Program-made: the position numbers and the translations under genes | NCBI RefSeq assembly: GCF_000308855.1 | Contig: NZ_BAGM01000087.1 | Span: forward strand, 1 to 32,372 | From: Nocardia veterana NBRC 100344 | GTDB taxonomy: Bacteria; Actinomycetota; Actinomycetes; Mycobacteriales; Mycobacteriaceae | Reading direction: 5' to 3' | DNA: 32,372 nucleotides | Notes under the pieces: generated by a model | Database searches by the model: none | Told to the model about the DNA's origin: nothing | Seen by the model: the letters and a program-made list of their open reading frames with translations, nothing else | In this document: positions 1 through 7,322 of the stretch, piece after piece | Numbering within the stretch: the stretch's first letter is position 1 | Layout: each line of letters opens with the position of its first letter

Positions 1-1205
1 CCGCCCGGCGGCCGCTGGCCGCCACCACGTCCCACATATCCAGGTGCGCCGGCCGCGGCCTGGCCACGCACGCCGACCGCCTTGGTTCCGACCGCTCCGA
101 GCGCGGCCGCCCCGAGCAGCACACCACCGGTGGCGGCCAGACCGGAGCCGCCACTGCCGACGATCGCCACCGCCGGGGTGACCAGCCGCATCAGCGCGGG
201 CAGGACGAAGGCCACACTGCACAGCAGCACGATCGCGACCAGCATCCGCTGCGCCTGATCGGCATCCGGCAGACCCGAGGTGGGCGTGGTCTGATTGGTG
301 TCACCGGCGGTGACGAAGGCGATCATGTAGACGATCGCCGCCACCGGCTTCCACAGCATGAACGCGATGATCCACCCGATCAGCTTCGGGTAGGCCTGGC
401 GGCCGGTGCTGGTGCCCGAGGCCGCCGCCGCGAGCGGCAGCACACCCGCCGCCACCACCAGCAATCCCTGCCGGACGATGGCGAGCACGATCTGCGCCAG
501 CGCGCCGAGCAGCCCCACGATCGCGATGATCAGCACCAGACCCGGCGAAAACGCCTGCAGTTTGGAGGTTTTCACCATCAACTCGGCGAGGCTGCGGGCG
601 TTGCCGTTGGTGGCGTCCTCGATCACCCACTGCGAGAAGCGATCCGAGGCCTGAGTACCGGCCACGATCACCGCACCGAGCATCCAGGAACTGAACACCA
701 CGCGGGCGAACATGCGGAAGGATTCGGCCGCCTCACTCAGGGCGGCGCCGCGTCTGGCCTCCGCGAGTCTGGCCCCGGACAGGATCACCGACACGATCAG
801 CAGCAGGATCTGCGCCTGATAGGTGTAGTCGTTGATCTTCTGGAACAACGCGCCCCCGTCGCTGATGCGATCGTTGGGCACCTTCATCCAGAAGGTGAGC
901 GCCAGGATCAGCGCCTCGCCCAGACCGTTCATCAACGAGTCCACCACCTTGCCGAAGGTGGAATCCCAGGCCTTGTCCTTCACCGCGGTCGCGGCGTCAC
1001 CGGGATGGGTGGCGGCGTTACCGGCCTTGCACGCCGCGGAGGCGGCATCGCCGAGCGATACCCCGGGCAGGCCCAGACCGTCGAGATCGTCGTGAATCTC
1101 GTTGCAGGTCTGGTCGAATCCGTAGGTCTGCCCGTAGGCCACCGTCGGGGTCGCGATCATGACGGTGAACACGACCGCGAGGATCGTGACGATGCGCCTC
1201 ACCAT
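1..1205 (-). CDS. TrbL/VirB6-like polytopic membrane protein of a type IV-secretion-like system (partial)
   Basis: About 401 residues are visible and the reading frame is open to base 1, so the C-terminus is missing. The chosen ATG at 1205 has a strong GAGGAG ribosome site 8 bases upstream. Translation begins with a signal-like segment (MVRRIVTILAVVFTVMIATP, cleavage near AYG), then a soluble region containing two cysteines. At least five hydrophobic segments follow, for example ILLLIVSVILSG, LVLIIAIVGLLGALAQIVLA and MLVAIVLLCSVAFVLPAL, and then a Gly/Ala-rich tail starts. This layout (signal peptide, periplasmic head, five to six helices, low-complexity tail) is that of TrbL/VirB6 inner-membrane channel proteins. 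It is the last visible gene of the cluster, 80 bases after the VirB8-like gene. The family call rests on topology and context; I saw no diagnostic motif. Confidence 0.6.
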   Translation of the reverse strand, partial: MVRRIVTILAVVFTVMIATPTVAYGQTYGFDQTCNEIHDDLDGLGLPGVSLGDAASAACKAGNAATHPGDAATAVKDKAWDSTFGKVVDSLMNGLGEALILALTFWMKVPNDRISDGGALFQKINDYTYQAQILLLIVSVILSGARLAEARRGAALSEAAESFRMFARVVFSSWMLGAVIVAGTQASDRFSQWVIEDATNGNARSLAELMVKTSKLQAFSPGLVLIIAIVGLLGALAQIVLAIVRQGLLVVAAGVLPLAAAASGTSTGRQAYPKLIGWIIAFMLWKPVAAIVYMIAFVTAGDTNQTTPTSGLPDADQAQRMLVAIVLLCSVAFVLPALMRLVTPAVAIVGSGGSGLAATGGVLLGAAALGAVGTKAVGVRGQAAAGAPGYVGRGGGQRPPG

Positions 1206-1285
1206 GAGATCCACTCCTCGATGCGTCGCAGGGAATCGATCCGGACCATCGGCTGACTCTCGTGCCTTTCTCGCCATTGCGGTGT

Positions 1286-2119
1286 TCACCATCGGGTCCA
1301 CCCCTGCAGGGTGTCGACGTATTGGCTCTGCGTGGCTCTGGTATCGGTCGGTTTGAGCCGCCAATCCCCGTTGTCCCAGACCATGATCAGCCGGATCGCG
1401 GCCCACACCGGTTTGCCGTCGTTGACCGGACCGCGGGCGGCCAGCCGGACGATCGCCATATCGTCGGCGTAGTTCTCGATCTGGAACGCATCCGGCGCGA
1501 CCAGGTACTTGGTGATCCGGTCCGGCTGCTGCTCGGGCAGTTTGCCGTCCTCGCGCGCCTTGTCGTACGCCGCGATCTGCTGGGCCGTGACCCGCACCTG
1601 GCGGACGTACAGGTCGCGGTCACCGGGACGCGCGTTGAGCCGGTAGGTGATCTGCGCCGCCGCCAATGCCGCCCCCTGCGGTGTGTGGGAATACCCTACG
1701 GCCAAACCGTTTTCGTCGATCCGAGCGGGACCGTCGCTGGTGGAGAACGGCACCGAGGCGCCGTACACACGCTGCCAGCCCCGCGGTTCGGTGGTACCGG
1801 CCGGCGCGGCGGTCAGCCAGTCCGGATCGGAAGGACTGTGTTCCTGCGCCGGATTCTGTGGCAGCGGTTGTCCCGCGGGATTGTTCGGAATGTCGACCCG
1901 CCGGCCGAACAGATCCGTATCGGGCGCGGCGAAGCCGGTCGCGCCCGAACCGGCCGCCGGGGACGGTGCGGTATCGGCCTGCCGGGCGTCGGAGGACGAG
2001 CTGTCGCGGCCGACGTAGACGAAGACTCCGACGATCACGATCAAGGCGATGACGGCGGCGGAGGCGATCACGCCGAACGAGATACCGCCGCGCTCGTCGT
2101 AGGTGTCCTTGCCGCTCAT
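1286..2119 (-). CDS. Single-pass membrane protein with VirB8/NTF2-like extracytoplasmic domain
   Basis: 277 residues; the ATG at 2119 has a near-perfect GGAGGTG ribosome site 5 bases upstream. A short cytoplasmic N-terminus (MSGKDTYDERGG) is followed by one transmembrane helix at about residues 14–36 (VIASAAVIALIVIVGVFVYV), a Ser/Ala/Pro linker, and a soluble domain. The domain contains the stretches PRGWQRVYGASVPFSTSDGP and VGYSHTPQGAALAAAQI. This 'GYSHTPQGA' type of sequence is, as I remember it, common in actinobacterial proteins encoded beside conjugation genes. One helix plus an extracytoplasmic domain is the architecture of VirB8/TcpC scaffold subunits of type IV secretion systems. The gene lies between two pilin-like proteins and the TrbL-like protein, which supports the same role. 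The VirB8 assignment is inference and needs a fold search. Confidence 0.6.
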   Translation of the reverse strand: MSGKDTYDERGGISFGVIASAAVIALIVIVGVFVYVGRDSSSSDARQADTAPSPAAGSGATGFAAPDTDLFGRRVDIPNNPAGQPLPQNPAQEHSPSDPDWLTAAPAGTTEPRGWQRVYGASVPFSTSDGPARIDENGLAVGYSHTPQGAALAAAQITYRLNARPGDRDLYVRQVRVTAQQIAAYDKAREDGKLPEQQPDRITKYLVAPDAFQIENYADDMAIVRLAARGPVNDGKPVWAAIRLIMVWDNGDWRLKPTDTRATQSQYVDTLQGWTRW

Positions 2120-2203
2120 TCCGTCACCTCCTGTCTCGAGTCGTCGTCGAAAGTTGTTGTCGCCGTGGTGGGGTCGGCCCGTATCTGAAGAACTGTCACC
2201 GGC

Positions 2204-2467
2204 TCACGCGGGCAGGAAGGTCAATGCGATCGCACTCGCCGAACTGGCGACGATCGCGCCGATCAGGCTCATCACGATGCCGTGCGAGGCGTCGTTGACG
2301 GCCATGTCGTCGCGCATCGCCGACCACAGCCGGCCCGCGGAGATGATCATCCAGGCCAGGCACAGCAGCAGCACGCACCACAGTAACCAGTTGATCAGCT
2401 GCATGATCGGGGCGATCACGTCCGCGGGCATCTGCTTGTAGGCCAGCACGATCGCGGCGCCCCTCAC
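2204..2467 (-). CDS. Small two-helix membrane protein, pilin-subunit type (second copy)
   Basis: 87 residues. The GTG start at 2467 overlaps the TGA of the upstream 98-residue gene (GTGA), so the two are translationally coupled. An internal ATG (MPADVIAPIM) is an alternative start. Two hydrophobic helices are visible: LINWLLWCVLLLCLAWMIIS and IVMSLIGAIVASSASAIALT. Both align by eye with the neighbour's two helices, sharing the patterns L–W–VLL…AGR and IG-IVA-SA--I. Size and topology match VirB2/TrbC-type major subunits or small T4SS membrane proteins, although no cleavable signal peptide is obvious. The gene is followed by 84 bases without a gene before the VirB8-like gene. The pilin role is inference. 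Confidence 0.65.
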   Translation of the reverse strand: MRGAAIVLAYKQMPADVIAPIMQLINWLLWCVLLLCLAWMIISAGRLWSAMRDDMAVNDASHGIVMSLIGAIVASSASAIALTFLPA

Positions 2468-2760
2468 GATCCGATGACTGCGTTCATGATCGTGCCGGCA
2501 CTGGTGGCGACGATGCCGCCGATCATGGCGCCGGCCACCATCTTCGGCGATTCCAGACCACCACCGGTCCACTTCTCCCAGGCGAAGCGACCGCCGGCGT
2601 AGGTGATGCCCAGGATGCCCGACAGCAGCACGAACCAGGTGAAGTAGCGGACCAGCTTCATCAACTTGTCGGCGGCCGGCGGTGTCTCGGGTGTCGGATT
2701 CCCGACCTGAGCGAGAACAACGCCGTACGTCTCGTGTACAGCGGCCAGGATGGTACTCAT
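2464..2760 (-). CDS. Small two-helix membrane protein, pilin-subunit type (first copy)
   Basis: 98 residues. The ATG at 2760 overlaps the stop of the 28-residue ORF (ATGA), with GAAGGA as ribosome site 6 bases upstream. The N-terminus carries a Pro-rich segment (NPTPETPPAADK). Two helices follow, YFTWFVLLSGILGITYAG and MVAGAMIGGIVATSAGTIM, separated by a polar loop with GRFAWEKWTGGG. The 3' end overlaps the GTG of the related 87-residue gene. Tandem paralogous two-helix proteins next to VirB8-like and TrbL-like genes suggest structural subunits of the envelope-spanning channel or a pilus. A holin-like or accessory membrane role cannot be excluded. Confidence 0.65.
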   Translation of the reverse strand: MSTILAAVHETYGVVLAQVGNPTPETPPAADKLMKLVRYFTWFVLLSGILGITYAGGRFAWEKWTGGGLESPKMVAGAMIGGIVATSAGTIMNAVIGS

Positions 2761-2843
2761 CGAGCGTCCTTCTCAATAGGTGATCGGAATACAAAGCCGG
2801 GTACCGGAGGTACACCGTCGGATACAACCGTCAGCGTGGTCAT
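2757..2843 (-). CDS. 28-residue microprotein bridging two genes by double ATGA overlap
   Basis: The ORF starts at an ATG (2843) that overlaps the TGA of the 215-residue gene. Its own TGA overlaps the ATG of the 98-residue gene, so it exactly fills what would otherwise be a 79-base gap. The product starts MTTLTVVSDGVPPVPGFVFR and ends SPIEKDAR; it is soluble-looking, with no helix and no cysteine. The ribosome site is weak (GGACGAG). The next gene's site, GAAGGA, lies inside its last codons. Codon use (GTA, CCT, TTT, ATT, TCA) is less GC-biased than the neighbours, which argues against strong coding selection. It could be a real small component or a pure translational-coupling ORF. Confidence 0.5.
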   Translation of the reverse strand: MTTLTVVSDGVPPVPGFVFRSPIEKDAR

Positions 2844-3487
2844 GGCAGCTCGTCCTTCGGCTGCGAACCGGCGCTGACCGTTTCCCGCACCAGGTCGACG
2901 ATGCTCATCCCCAGCGCGTCCACCTCGTGCGGAACCTCTTGCAGCGGATCGAGTTTGCGCTTGCGCTGCTGTGGCGGCGGATCGCTCGGCGACCACACCG
3001 GCAGCTGATCGGGTTCGACCAGCGTCCATTCCTCGATCCAGGGCATCTGCCACACCTGCCCGGCCAGGGCGCCGACCACATCGCGGTAGCGCCGGATCTC
3101 GGCCGGTATCCGGCCGGGGCGGGCGGCGACGGTGATCAGCCCCAGCACCTCGCTCGGGCCGGCCAACCCGGCACGGTGCTGGCGCAACAGATCGTGGGCG
3201 CGGGCGAGACCCGCGATGGTCTCGCGAGCGACCAGCACCACGAAGGGTGATTCCCGTTCGAACACACCGGGCCAACGCCGGTGCGAATCCGCCGCAGGCG
3301 CAAGCACATGCGCGAGGGTACTGGCTCCGGCGCCACCGTGCACGCCCAGCAACCACACCAGCGGCGCCCGTCCGGCGCCCGGAACCGGGCGGTCCCAGAT
3401 GGGCGCGCGGCGAGACTCCGCCGGGGCGACAACGCCTGCCGCAGGCGGGTTTTCGGATGAGCGAGGTTCCTTCATGGCCGCGGTCAT
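2840..3487 (-). CDS. CpaE/TadZ/MinD-like protein with degenerate P-loop (second copy)
   Basis: 215 residues from the ATG at 3487, which overlaps the stop of the preceding gene (ATGA); MTAAMKEPRS is the N-terminus. A Pro/Ala-rich leader is followed by WLLGVHGGAGASTLAHVL at about residues 45–62. This occupies the place of the MinD/ParA deviant Walker A (KGGxGKT/ST) but has His50 and Ala55 where the signature and catalytic lysines belong. A hydrophobic strand (SPFVVLVARET) and a charged C-terminus (QQRKRKLDPLQEV) follow. CpaE/TadZ and mycobacterial Ssd proteins show similar GGxGxST loops. They are usually localisation factors rather than true ATPases. Position before the pilin-like genes suggests assembly or polar placement of the machine; this is inference. 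Confidence 0.6.
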   Translation of the reverse strand: MTAAMKEPRSSENPPAAGVVAPAESRRAPIWDRPVPGAGRAPLVWLLGVHGGAGASTLAHVLAPAADSHRRWPGVFERESPFVVLVARETIAGLARAHDLLRQHRAGLAGPSEVLGLITVAARPGRIPAEIRRYRDVVGALAGQVWQMPWIEEWTLVEPDQLPVWSPSDPPPQQRKRKLDPLQEVPHEVDALGMSIVDLVRETVSAGSQPKDELP

Positions 3488-4356
3488 GATGCCATCCCAC
3501 TCAGCAGCCGCCGGTAGGCCCTCCGCGTTTCGGCGTCGAGTGCGTTGTGGCGCACCAGTTCTCCACGGGCGAGATGAGTGTCGTAGGGGATCTCGCGGAT
3601 GTCGCGCACCCAGCCCGTCAGATGTTCGCGCAGATGGTCGGCCACCCGAGAGTCGTTGCCGGGCAATTGATGTGAGACCACGATCGTGGTATCGCCCACG
3701 ATACCGCCGCCCTGCCCCTCGGTGTGGCCGTCGAATTCGTCGTCGAGCCACTCCAGAGTGACCCGCAACCGGTTGGCCGCGTCGGCGCGAGCCGGAATCG
3801 ACAGCACCAGAGCGACTTCCGCGTCCTCGAGCAGCGGGCGCAGCTGCCGGGCCGCGATCGGACTGCCGCCGTCGTAGACGGGTGTGTATCCGGCCTCGGC
3901 CACCGCCCGCGCCACCGTCAGGTAGGTGGCCCGGCGACGCAGCGGCGAGGCGTCGCGCCACAGCAGGCCGATTCCGGAGCTGGCCTGCGACAGACACTCC
4001 TTCAACGGCGCGGGTTCGTCGTCACCGCGGCCGTAGAGCCACTGTTGCAGGCTGATCGGACTCAGATGCTCGTCGGCGCCGCGCAGGGCCAGATCGCTAC
4101 CGGCGGCCGTGGCGTCCACGGCCACCGTCGCCGTTTCGGCACCCAGCTCGCCCGCGAGACCCAGTGCCGTGGTGGTGGTTCCGGCCCCACCGCAACCACC
4201 GACGACGAGAATCGGCCGCGGCAACGTGCCGCCCGCACCGTCGTCGCGCCGTCCCTTGCGTAACCGGACCACCGGCGCCCGTCCACGCGGTCGCGAGCTC
4301 GACGCGACGTCCGAATCGGGCGTCTCGTCGAGCCATCGGCTCCAGTCCTGTCCCAT
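3484..4356 (-). CDS. CpaE/TadZ/MinD-like protein with degenerate P-loop (first copy)
   Basis: 290 residues, starting at the ATG at 4356 with a GAGGAGAG ribosome site, 16 bases after the membrane-protein gene. After a basic, disordered N-terminus comes ILVVGGCGGAGTTTTALGLA at residues 49–68. Cys55 and Thr60 replace the two lysines of the deviant Walker A. A MinD-like second strand (TVAVDATAAGSDLALRG) follows, with Asp and the 'DLALRG' element that normally follows the switch. A third strand with a possible acidic residue (YTPVYDGGS) and a fourth (DAEVALVLSIPARADAANRL) match the SIMIBI fold. The likely role is a ParA/MinD-fold scaffold for the secretion-like complex. ATP hydrolysis is doubtful because both lysines are missing. 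Confidence 0.65.
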   Translation of the reverse strand: MGQDWSRWLDETPDSDVASSSRPRGRAPVVRLRKGRRDDGAGGTLPRPILVVGGCGGAGTTTTALGLAGELGAETATVAVDATAAGSDLALRGADEHLSPISLQQWLYGRGDDEPAPLKECLSQASSGIGLLWRDASPLRRRATYLTVARAVAEAGYTPVYDGGSPIAARQLRPLLEDAEVALVLSIPARADAANRLRVTLEWLDDEFDGHTEGQGGGIVGDTTIVVSHQLPGNDSRVADHLREHLTGWVRDIREIPYDTHLARGELVRHNALDAETRRAYRRLLSGMAS

Positions 4357-4372
4357 CGTCTCAGCTCTCCTC

Positions 4373-5524
4373 TTACCCGGCCGTGATGCCCGTGATCAGG
4401 GTGCGGCCGCCGACCACCGCGGTGGTCACCAACTGCTTGTCGTACGTGGCGGGGGCCGCGCCCGGCCGCCGTTCGGTCACCTCCACCGAATACCTGTTGT
4501 CGCTCAACGTGACCACCCGCACGCAATATTCGGTGCCCACCGGAACCGAGGCGATGCCGCGCTGGATGACCGGCGCCGGCGAGACGGCGGCATCGGGGGC
4601 GACCACCTCACGGGCCCGCTCGGCCGAGCGCTCGACGTAGAAGGCGTGCTGGAACCACATGATCGCATCGGGCCCGGAATCGGTACCGCCGACTTCGGCG
4701 CCCCGGACGACCCGGGCGCTGCGCTCCGTGGGGCAGTGGGCCGCGATCCGGGCCGGCAGGCCGGAACCGGCATCACCGGACGAGGTGAGCCGCAGTATCG
4801 GCGAATCGTCACTCGCGACGGGACGCATGGGCAGCGGGGCCGACGACCGTTCGGTGTGATCGCCCGAGCGCAACACGTACAGCGCGAATCCGCCGGCCAC
4901 AGCCAGCAATAGCACAGCAATCGCGAGCACGAGGGCGACACGGAGCGGACTCGGGCGCACATAATCCCGCAGGGCGGGCGACGCCGCACCGGGCGCCCGC
5001 CGGATGATCCGCTGCGCATCGATGCCCTCGGCCGGGCCGGCGCCGCGCCGGGACGGCACGATCCACTCGGTGTCGTCGATGTCGTCCGGGTCGCCGTCCG
5101 GGGCGTCGATCCCGCGCGCCACCGTGTTCTCGGGTTCTCCGGATCCCTCCGCATCGTCGTCGGCGCGCGCCGACCGAGAGCGCCGCCGACTCCGAGAGCG
5201 ACCGTCCTCGGTGTCCGTATCCCACGGCAGCCGGACGACCTCGCCGGTGGCCGCCGGATAGTCGTCGTCGGGGCCGGGTGCGTGGTTGCCCACCCAGTCC
5301 GTCCAGCCGCCCACGAATTCGCTGCGCCGCGAGGCCGGTTCATCGGCGAACGGAATGTCGAACGGTTCGGGTTCGATGTCGCGGATGTAGTGCGGATAGC
5401 GCGCCGCTCCAGGGTCGGCCTCGTCGTCGACGGCGTCGGATTCGCCGGGATCGGCGGCGGGCACGGCGTGTTCGGGTTCCAGCGCCGGGAACCATCGTTG
5501 GGCTTGTTTGTACGGCTTCAACAT
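4373..5524 (-). CDS. Single-pass membrane protein with long acidic cytoplasmic tail
   Basis: 383 residues from the ATG at 5524. Residues 1 to about 190 are hydrophilic, very rich in Asp/Glu/Pro, with an Arg/Ser patch ([12 protein letters not shown]). One transmembrane helix follows (VALVLAIAVLLLAVAGGFALYVL, roughly 195–217). The outer domain of about 165 residues contains three cysteines (AHCPTE, TEYCVRV) and ends VVGGRTLITGITAG. I do not recognise a named family with certainty. The context (first large gene of the type IV-secretion-like cluster) suggests a membrane anchor linking the cytoplasmic MinD-like proteins to the channel. The start overlaps the end of a 14-codon leader ORF by 7 bases, so coupled translation is possible. 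Confidence 0.6.
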   Translation of the reverse strand: MLKPYKQAQRWFPALEPEHAVPAADPGESDAVDDEADPGAARYPHYIRDIEPEPFDIPFADEPASRRSEFVGGWTDWVGNHAPGPDDDYPAATGEVVRLPWDTDTEDGRSRSRRRSRSARADDDAEGSGEPENTVARGIDAPDGDPDDIDDTEWIVPSRRGAGPAEGIDAQRIIRRAPGAASPALRDYVRPSPLRVALVLAIAVLLLAVAGGFALYVLRSGDHTERSSAPLPMRPVASDDSPILRLTSSGDAGSGLPARIAAHCPTERSARVVRGAEVGGTDSGPDAIMWFQHAFYVERSAERAREVVAPDAAVSPAPVIQRGIASVPVGTEYCVRVVTLSDNRYSVEVTERRPGAAPATYDKQLVTTAVVGGRTLITGITAG

Positions 5525-5562
5525 TCCCTCATCCCCGCGGAGCCGGGCACGTCGTGCAGCAT
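5518..5562 (-). CDS. Candidate 14-residue leader peptide overlapping the next gene
   Basis: The peptide MLHDVPGSAGMREC has a strong GAGAGGG ribosome site 7 bases before its ATG (5562) and stops at a TGA 7 bases inside the 383-residue gene. The large gene's own ribosome site (GAGGGA) abuts its ATG with almost no spacing, so re-initiation from this leader would explain its translation. No amino-acid run points to an attenuation signal. Confidence 0.35.
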   Translation of the reverse strand: MLHDVPGSAGMREC

Positions 5563-5581
5563 CGTCGGACCCTCTCGGCGA

Positions 5582-5899
5582 TCAGTTCGTGGAGAACGGG
5601 TAGTTGTTGGCAGCGGTACCAGCGCGGGACGTCGCCCACGGCACACCACCGGGTGCGGCGTCACCGAGGCCCTTCCCGAACGGAAATTGTCCCGTACCCG
5701 ACGAATTCGGCGAACTCGACGCGCCGGGTGAGGTCGCCGAGATTCCGGCGATACCGCTGCCCCGCAGGTCAGATGGCATGACGCGGCGTTCCGAGAGGAG
5801 CGGAAGGCCGGTGCGGCGGACGGCGGATACGCGTGATCCGCGGCGGAGACCCGACGCGACCGGTACGGTCGCTGCCGAGCACGTCAGCACGGTCAGCAT
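5582..5899 (-). CDS. Small protein of unknown function, first gene of the secretion-like cluster
   Basis: 105 residues; the ATG at 5899 has an AAGGGGG site 6–7 bases upstream. Third codon positions are GC-biased like real genes around it. The N-terminus (MLTVLTCSAATVPVASGL) is mildly hydrophobic and then basic. The remainder is Ser/Gly/Pro-rich with FPFGKGLG and ends ANNYPFSTN. No cysteine-rich or catalytic motif is seen. It could be exported or be a small accessory subunit; it could also be a false ORF. It is separated by about 57 bases from the large membrane-protein gene and would be the promoter-proximal gene of the cluster. Confidence 0.45.
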   Translation of the reverse strand: MLTVLTCSAATVPVASGLRRGSRVSAVRRTGLPLLSERRVMPSDLRGSGIAGISATSPGASSSPNSSGTGQFPFGKGLGDAAPGGVPWATSRAGTAANNYPFSTN

Positions 5900-6437
5900 G
5901 ATCTGACCCCCTTAACCCGCTGTCTGCAACAGTTCTGAGGGTCGAGTGCCGCTGCGACCCGTCCGGCGATCGTCATGTGGATTCGAGTTGTCGCCGACAT
6001 CGCGCGCGCCCCGAAACGCAATAAACCGTAACAGAATCCGGCGTGCCGCGCAGGTCTACCGACGGGCCACGAAGGGATCCGGATATCGGCCGCGCCAACC
6101 TTCCTACCTGCACGAAGGATTCGCTCGCCGCGGACCGACCGCCCGGAATCGACCGGCGGACACATCCCCGGCAACCGTGTGGCGAATCCGGGATGCCGCT
6201 CGCGCGGAACACAACTCGCAGTCGATCGCGGCGGCTGCGCGAAAAATATTGCCGGACAATTGCCATGAGCCCGATCGGATACCGTCAGCCGGGAGTAGTT
6301 CCGTCGTTATGGGCGGATAGCGGAATTCGCCGGTCTTGTGCTCCCGGCCCCGGAGGTGCGGGCGTCACGGGAACGCACCTCCGCGGCACACGCATCCCGA
6401 TGCGTCGCGCCGGCATCGCGGACGGCACACTGATCGA
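5900..6437. other. Gene-free divergent spacer between the secretion-like cluster and the transporter gene
   Basis: No ORF here has a convincing start, ribosome site and protein-like composition. The spacer must hold the minus-strand cluster promoter. A TANNNT hexamer (TACGGT on the minus strand, near 6028) is a possible −10 without a clear −35. An AT-richer patch lies near 6241–6265 with a direct repeat ATTGCC-GGACA-ATTGCC. A strong inverted repeat occurs at 6351–6383 and a probable leaderless promoter immediately before 6438. Confidence 0.55.
6351..6383. repeat. Perfect 10-base inverted repeat, possible operator or terminator
   Basis: CGGAGGTGCG (6351–6360) and CGCACCTCCG (6374–6383) are perfectly complementary with 13 bases between them. 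It sits about 43 bases upstream of the transporter promoter hexamer and no gene ends nearby, so a protein-binding site or the 3' end of an unseen small RNA are both possible. Confidence 0.5.
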
Positions 6438-7322
6438 GTGAGCAGCTTCCCCGTCGCCGCGGTCGTATGCGCCTTCGTCGGCGCGATGTTGTTCGCCGTC
6501 TCCGCGGTCGCGCAGCAGCGCGCCGCTGCCGACGTGCCGGCCGGCGACGCGCTGATCGCCCAGCTGATCCGCAACCCGCGCTGGTGGGCCGGCATCATCG
6601 GCGATGCCGGCGGCTTCGTCTTCCAGGTCATCGCCCTGGCGCTGGGATCGGTGCTGATCGTGCAGCCGATTCTGGTGACCGCACTGGTCTTCGCGCTGCC
6701 ACTGGCCGCCCACTACAGCCGCCGCCCGGTGACGGCGGTGATGTGGGCGCACGCGGTCGCACTGTCGGCGGCGCTGGCCTGCTTCCTCATCGTCGGCGAC
6801 CCCACCGAGGGCATTTCCGACGCCCCGTGGGATCGCTGGATGTGGCCGCTGATTCTGGTGCTCGGCGTGGTCGCCGCCGCCGTGATCGTCGCCGTCGTCG
6901 TCCGCGTCACCGGCCTGCGGGCGCTCCTGCTGGGATCGGCGGCGGGCCTGCTCTTCGGCGTCGCCGCCGCACTCACTCAGCATGTGATCGAACTGTTCGG
7001 TGACGGGCCTGCCGCCGTGCTCACCAGCTGGCAGCCCTACACCCTGGTGGCCGCGGGCATCATCGGGCTGTACCTGCAACAGCGGGGCTACCAGGTCGGG
7101 GCGCTGTCGGCCTCGCTACCCGCCTTCACCGTCACCGAACCGCTCGGCGCGGCCTTCCTCGGCCTCACGGTGCTCGACGAGCGATTGCGCACCGGGCCGG
7201 TCGGCACCGCCGTGGTTCTCGTCTCGGTGGTGGTGATGTGTGTGGCCGCGGTGCGACTGTCCCGGGCACAGGCCGAACTGCCGCCCGCCCCGCCGGATCA
7301 GGCCGCCGAGGTCACCCGGTAG
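6438..7322 (+). CDS. DMT-superfamily (EamA/NIPA-like) membrane transporter
   Basis: 294 residues from the GTG at 6438 (product starts [20 protein letters not shown]). The frame is open 34 codons further upstream, but that part is Arg/His-rich and not protein-like. A CACACT hexamer ends 6 bases before the GTG, which suggests a leaderless transcript. Nine to ten hydrophobic helices fill the chain, including [19 protein letters not shown] and [20 protein letters not shown]. The C-terminal half has [20 protein letters not shown], the pattern of DMT carriers with an internal repeat. The substrate is unknown; NIPA-like magnesium transporters and drug/metabolite exporters share this fold. Its 3' end overlaps the 3' end of relA by 25 bases on the other strand. 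Confidence 0.75.
   Translation: MSSFPVAAVVCAFVGAMLFAVSAVAQQRAAADVPAGDALIAQLIRNPRWWAGIIGDAGGFVFQVIALALGSVLIVQPILVTALVFALPLAAHYSRRPVTAVMWAHAVALSAALACFLIVGDPTEGISDAPWDRWMWPLILVLGVVAAAVIVAVVVRVTGLRALLLGSAAGLLFGVAAALTQHVIELFGDGPAAVLTSWQPYTLVAAGIIGLYLQQRGYQVGALSASLPAFTVTEPLGAAFLGLTVLDERLRTGPVGTAVVLVSVVVMCVAAVRLSRAQAELPPAPPDQAAEVTR

Noticed and set aside
2844..3500. Upstream extension of the frame that ends with the 28-residue ORF
   Set aside because: This part overlaps the well-supported MinD-like gene in another frame and has shadow-type composition; only the last 28 codons have proper signals.
5893..6441. Several open frames on both strands in the 540-base spacer
   Set aside because: They overlap each other, lack ribosome sites and have Arg/Ser/Pro-rich random-looking products.
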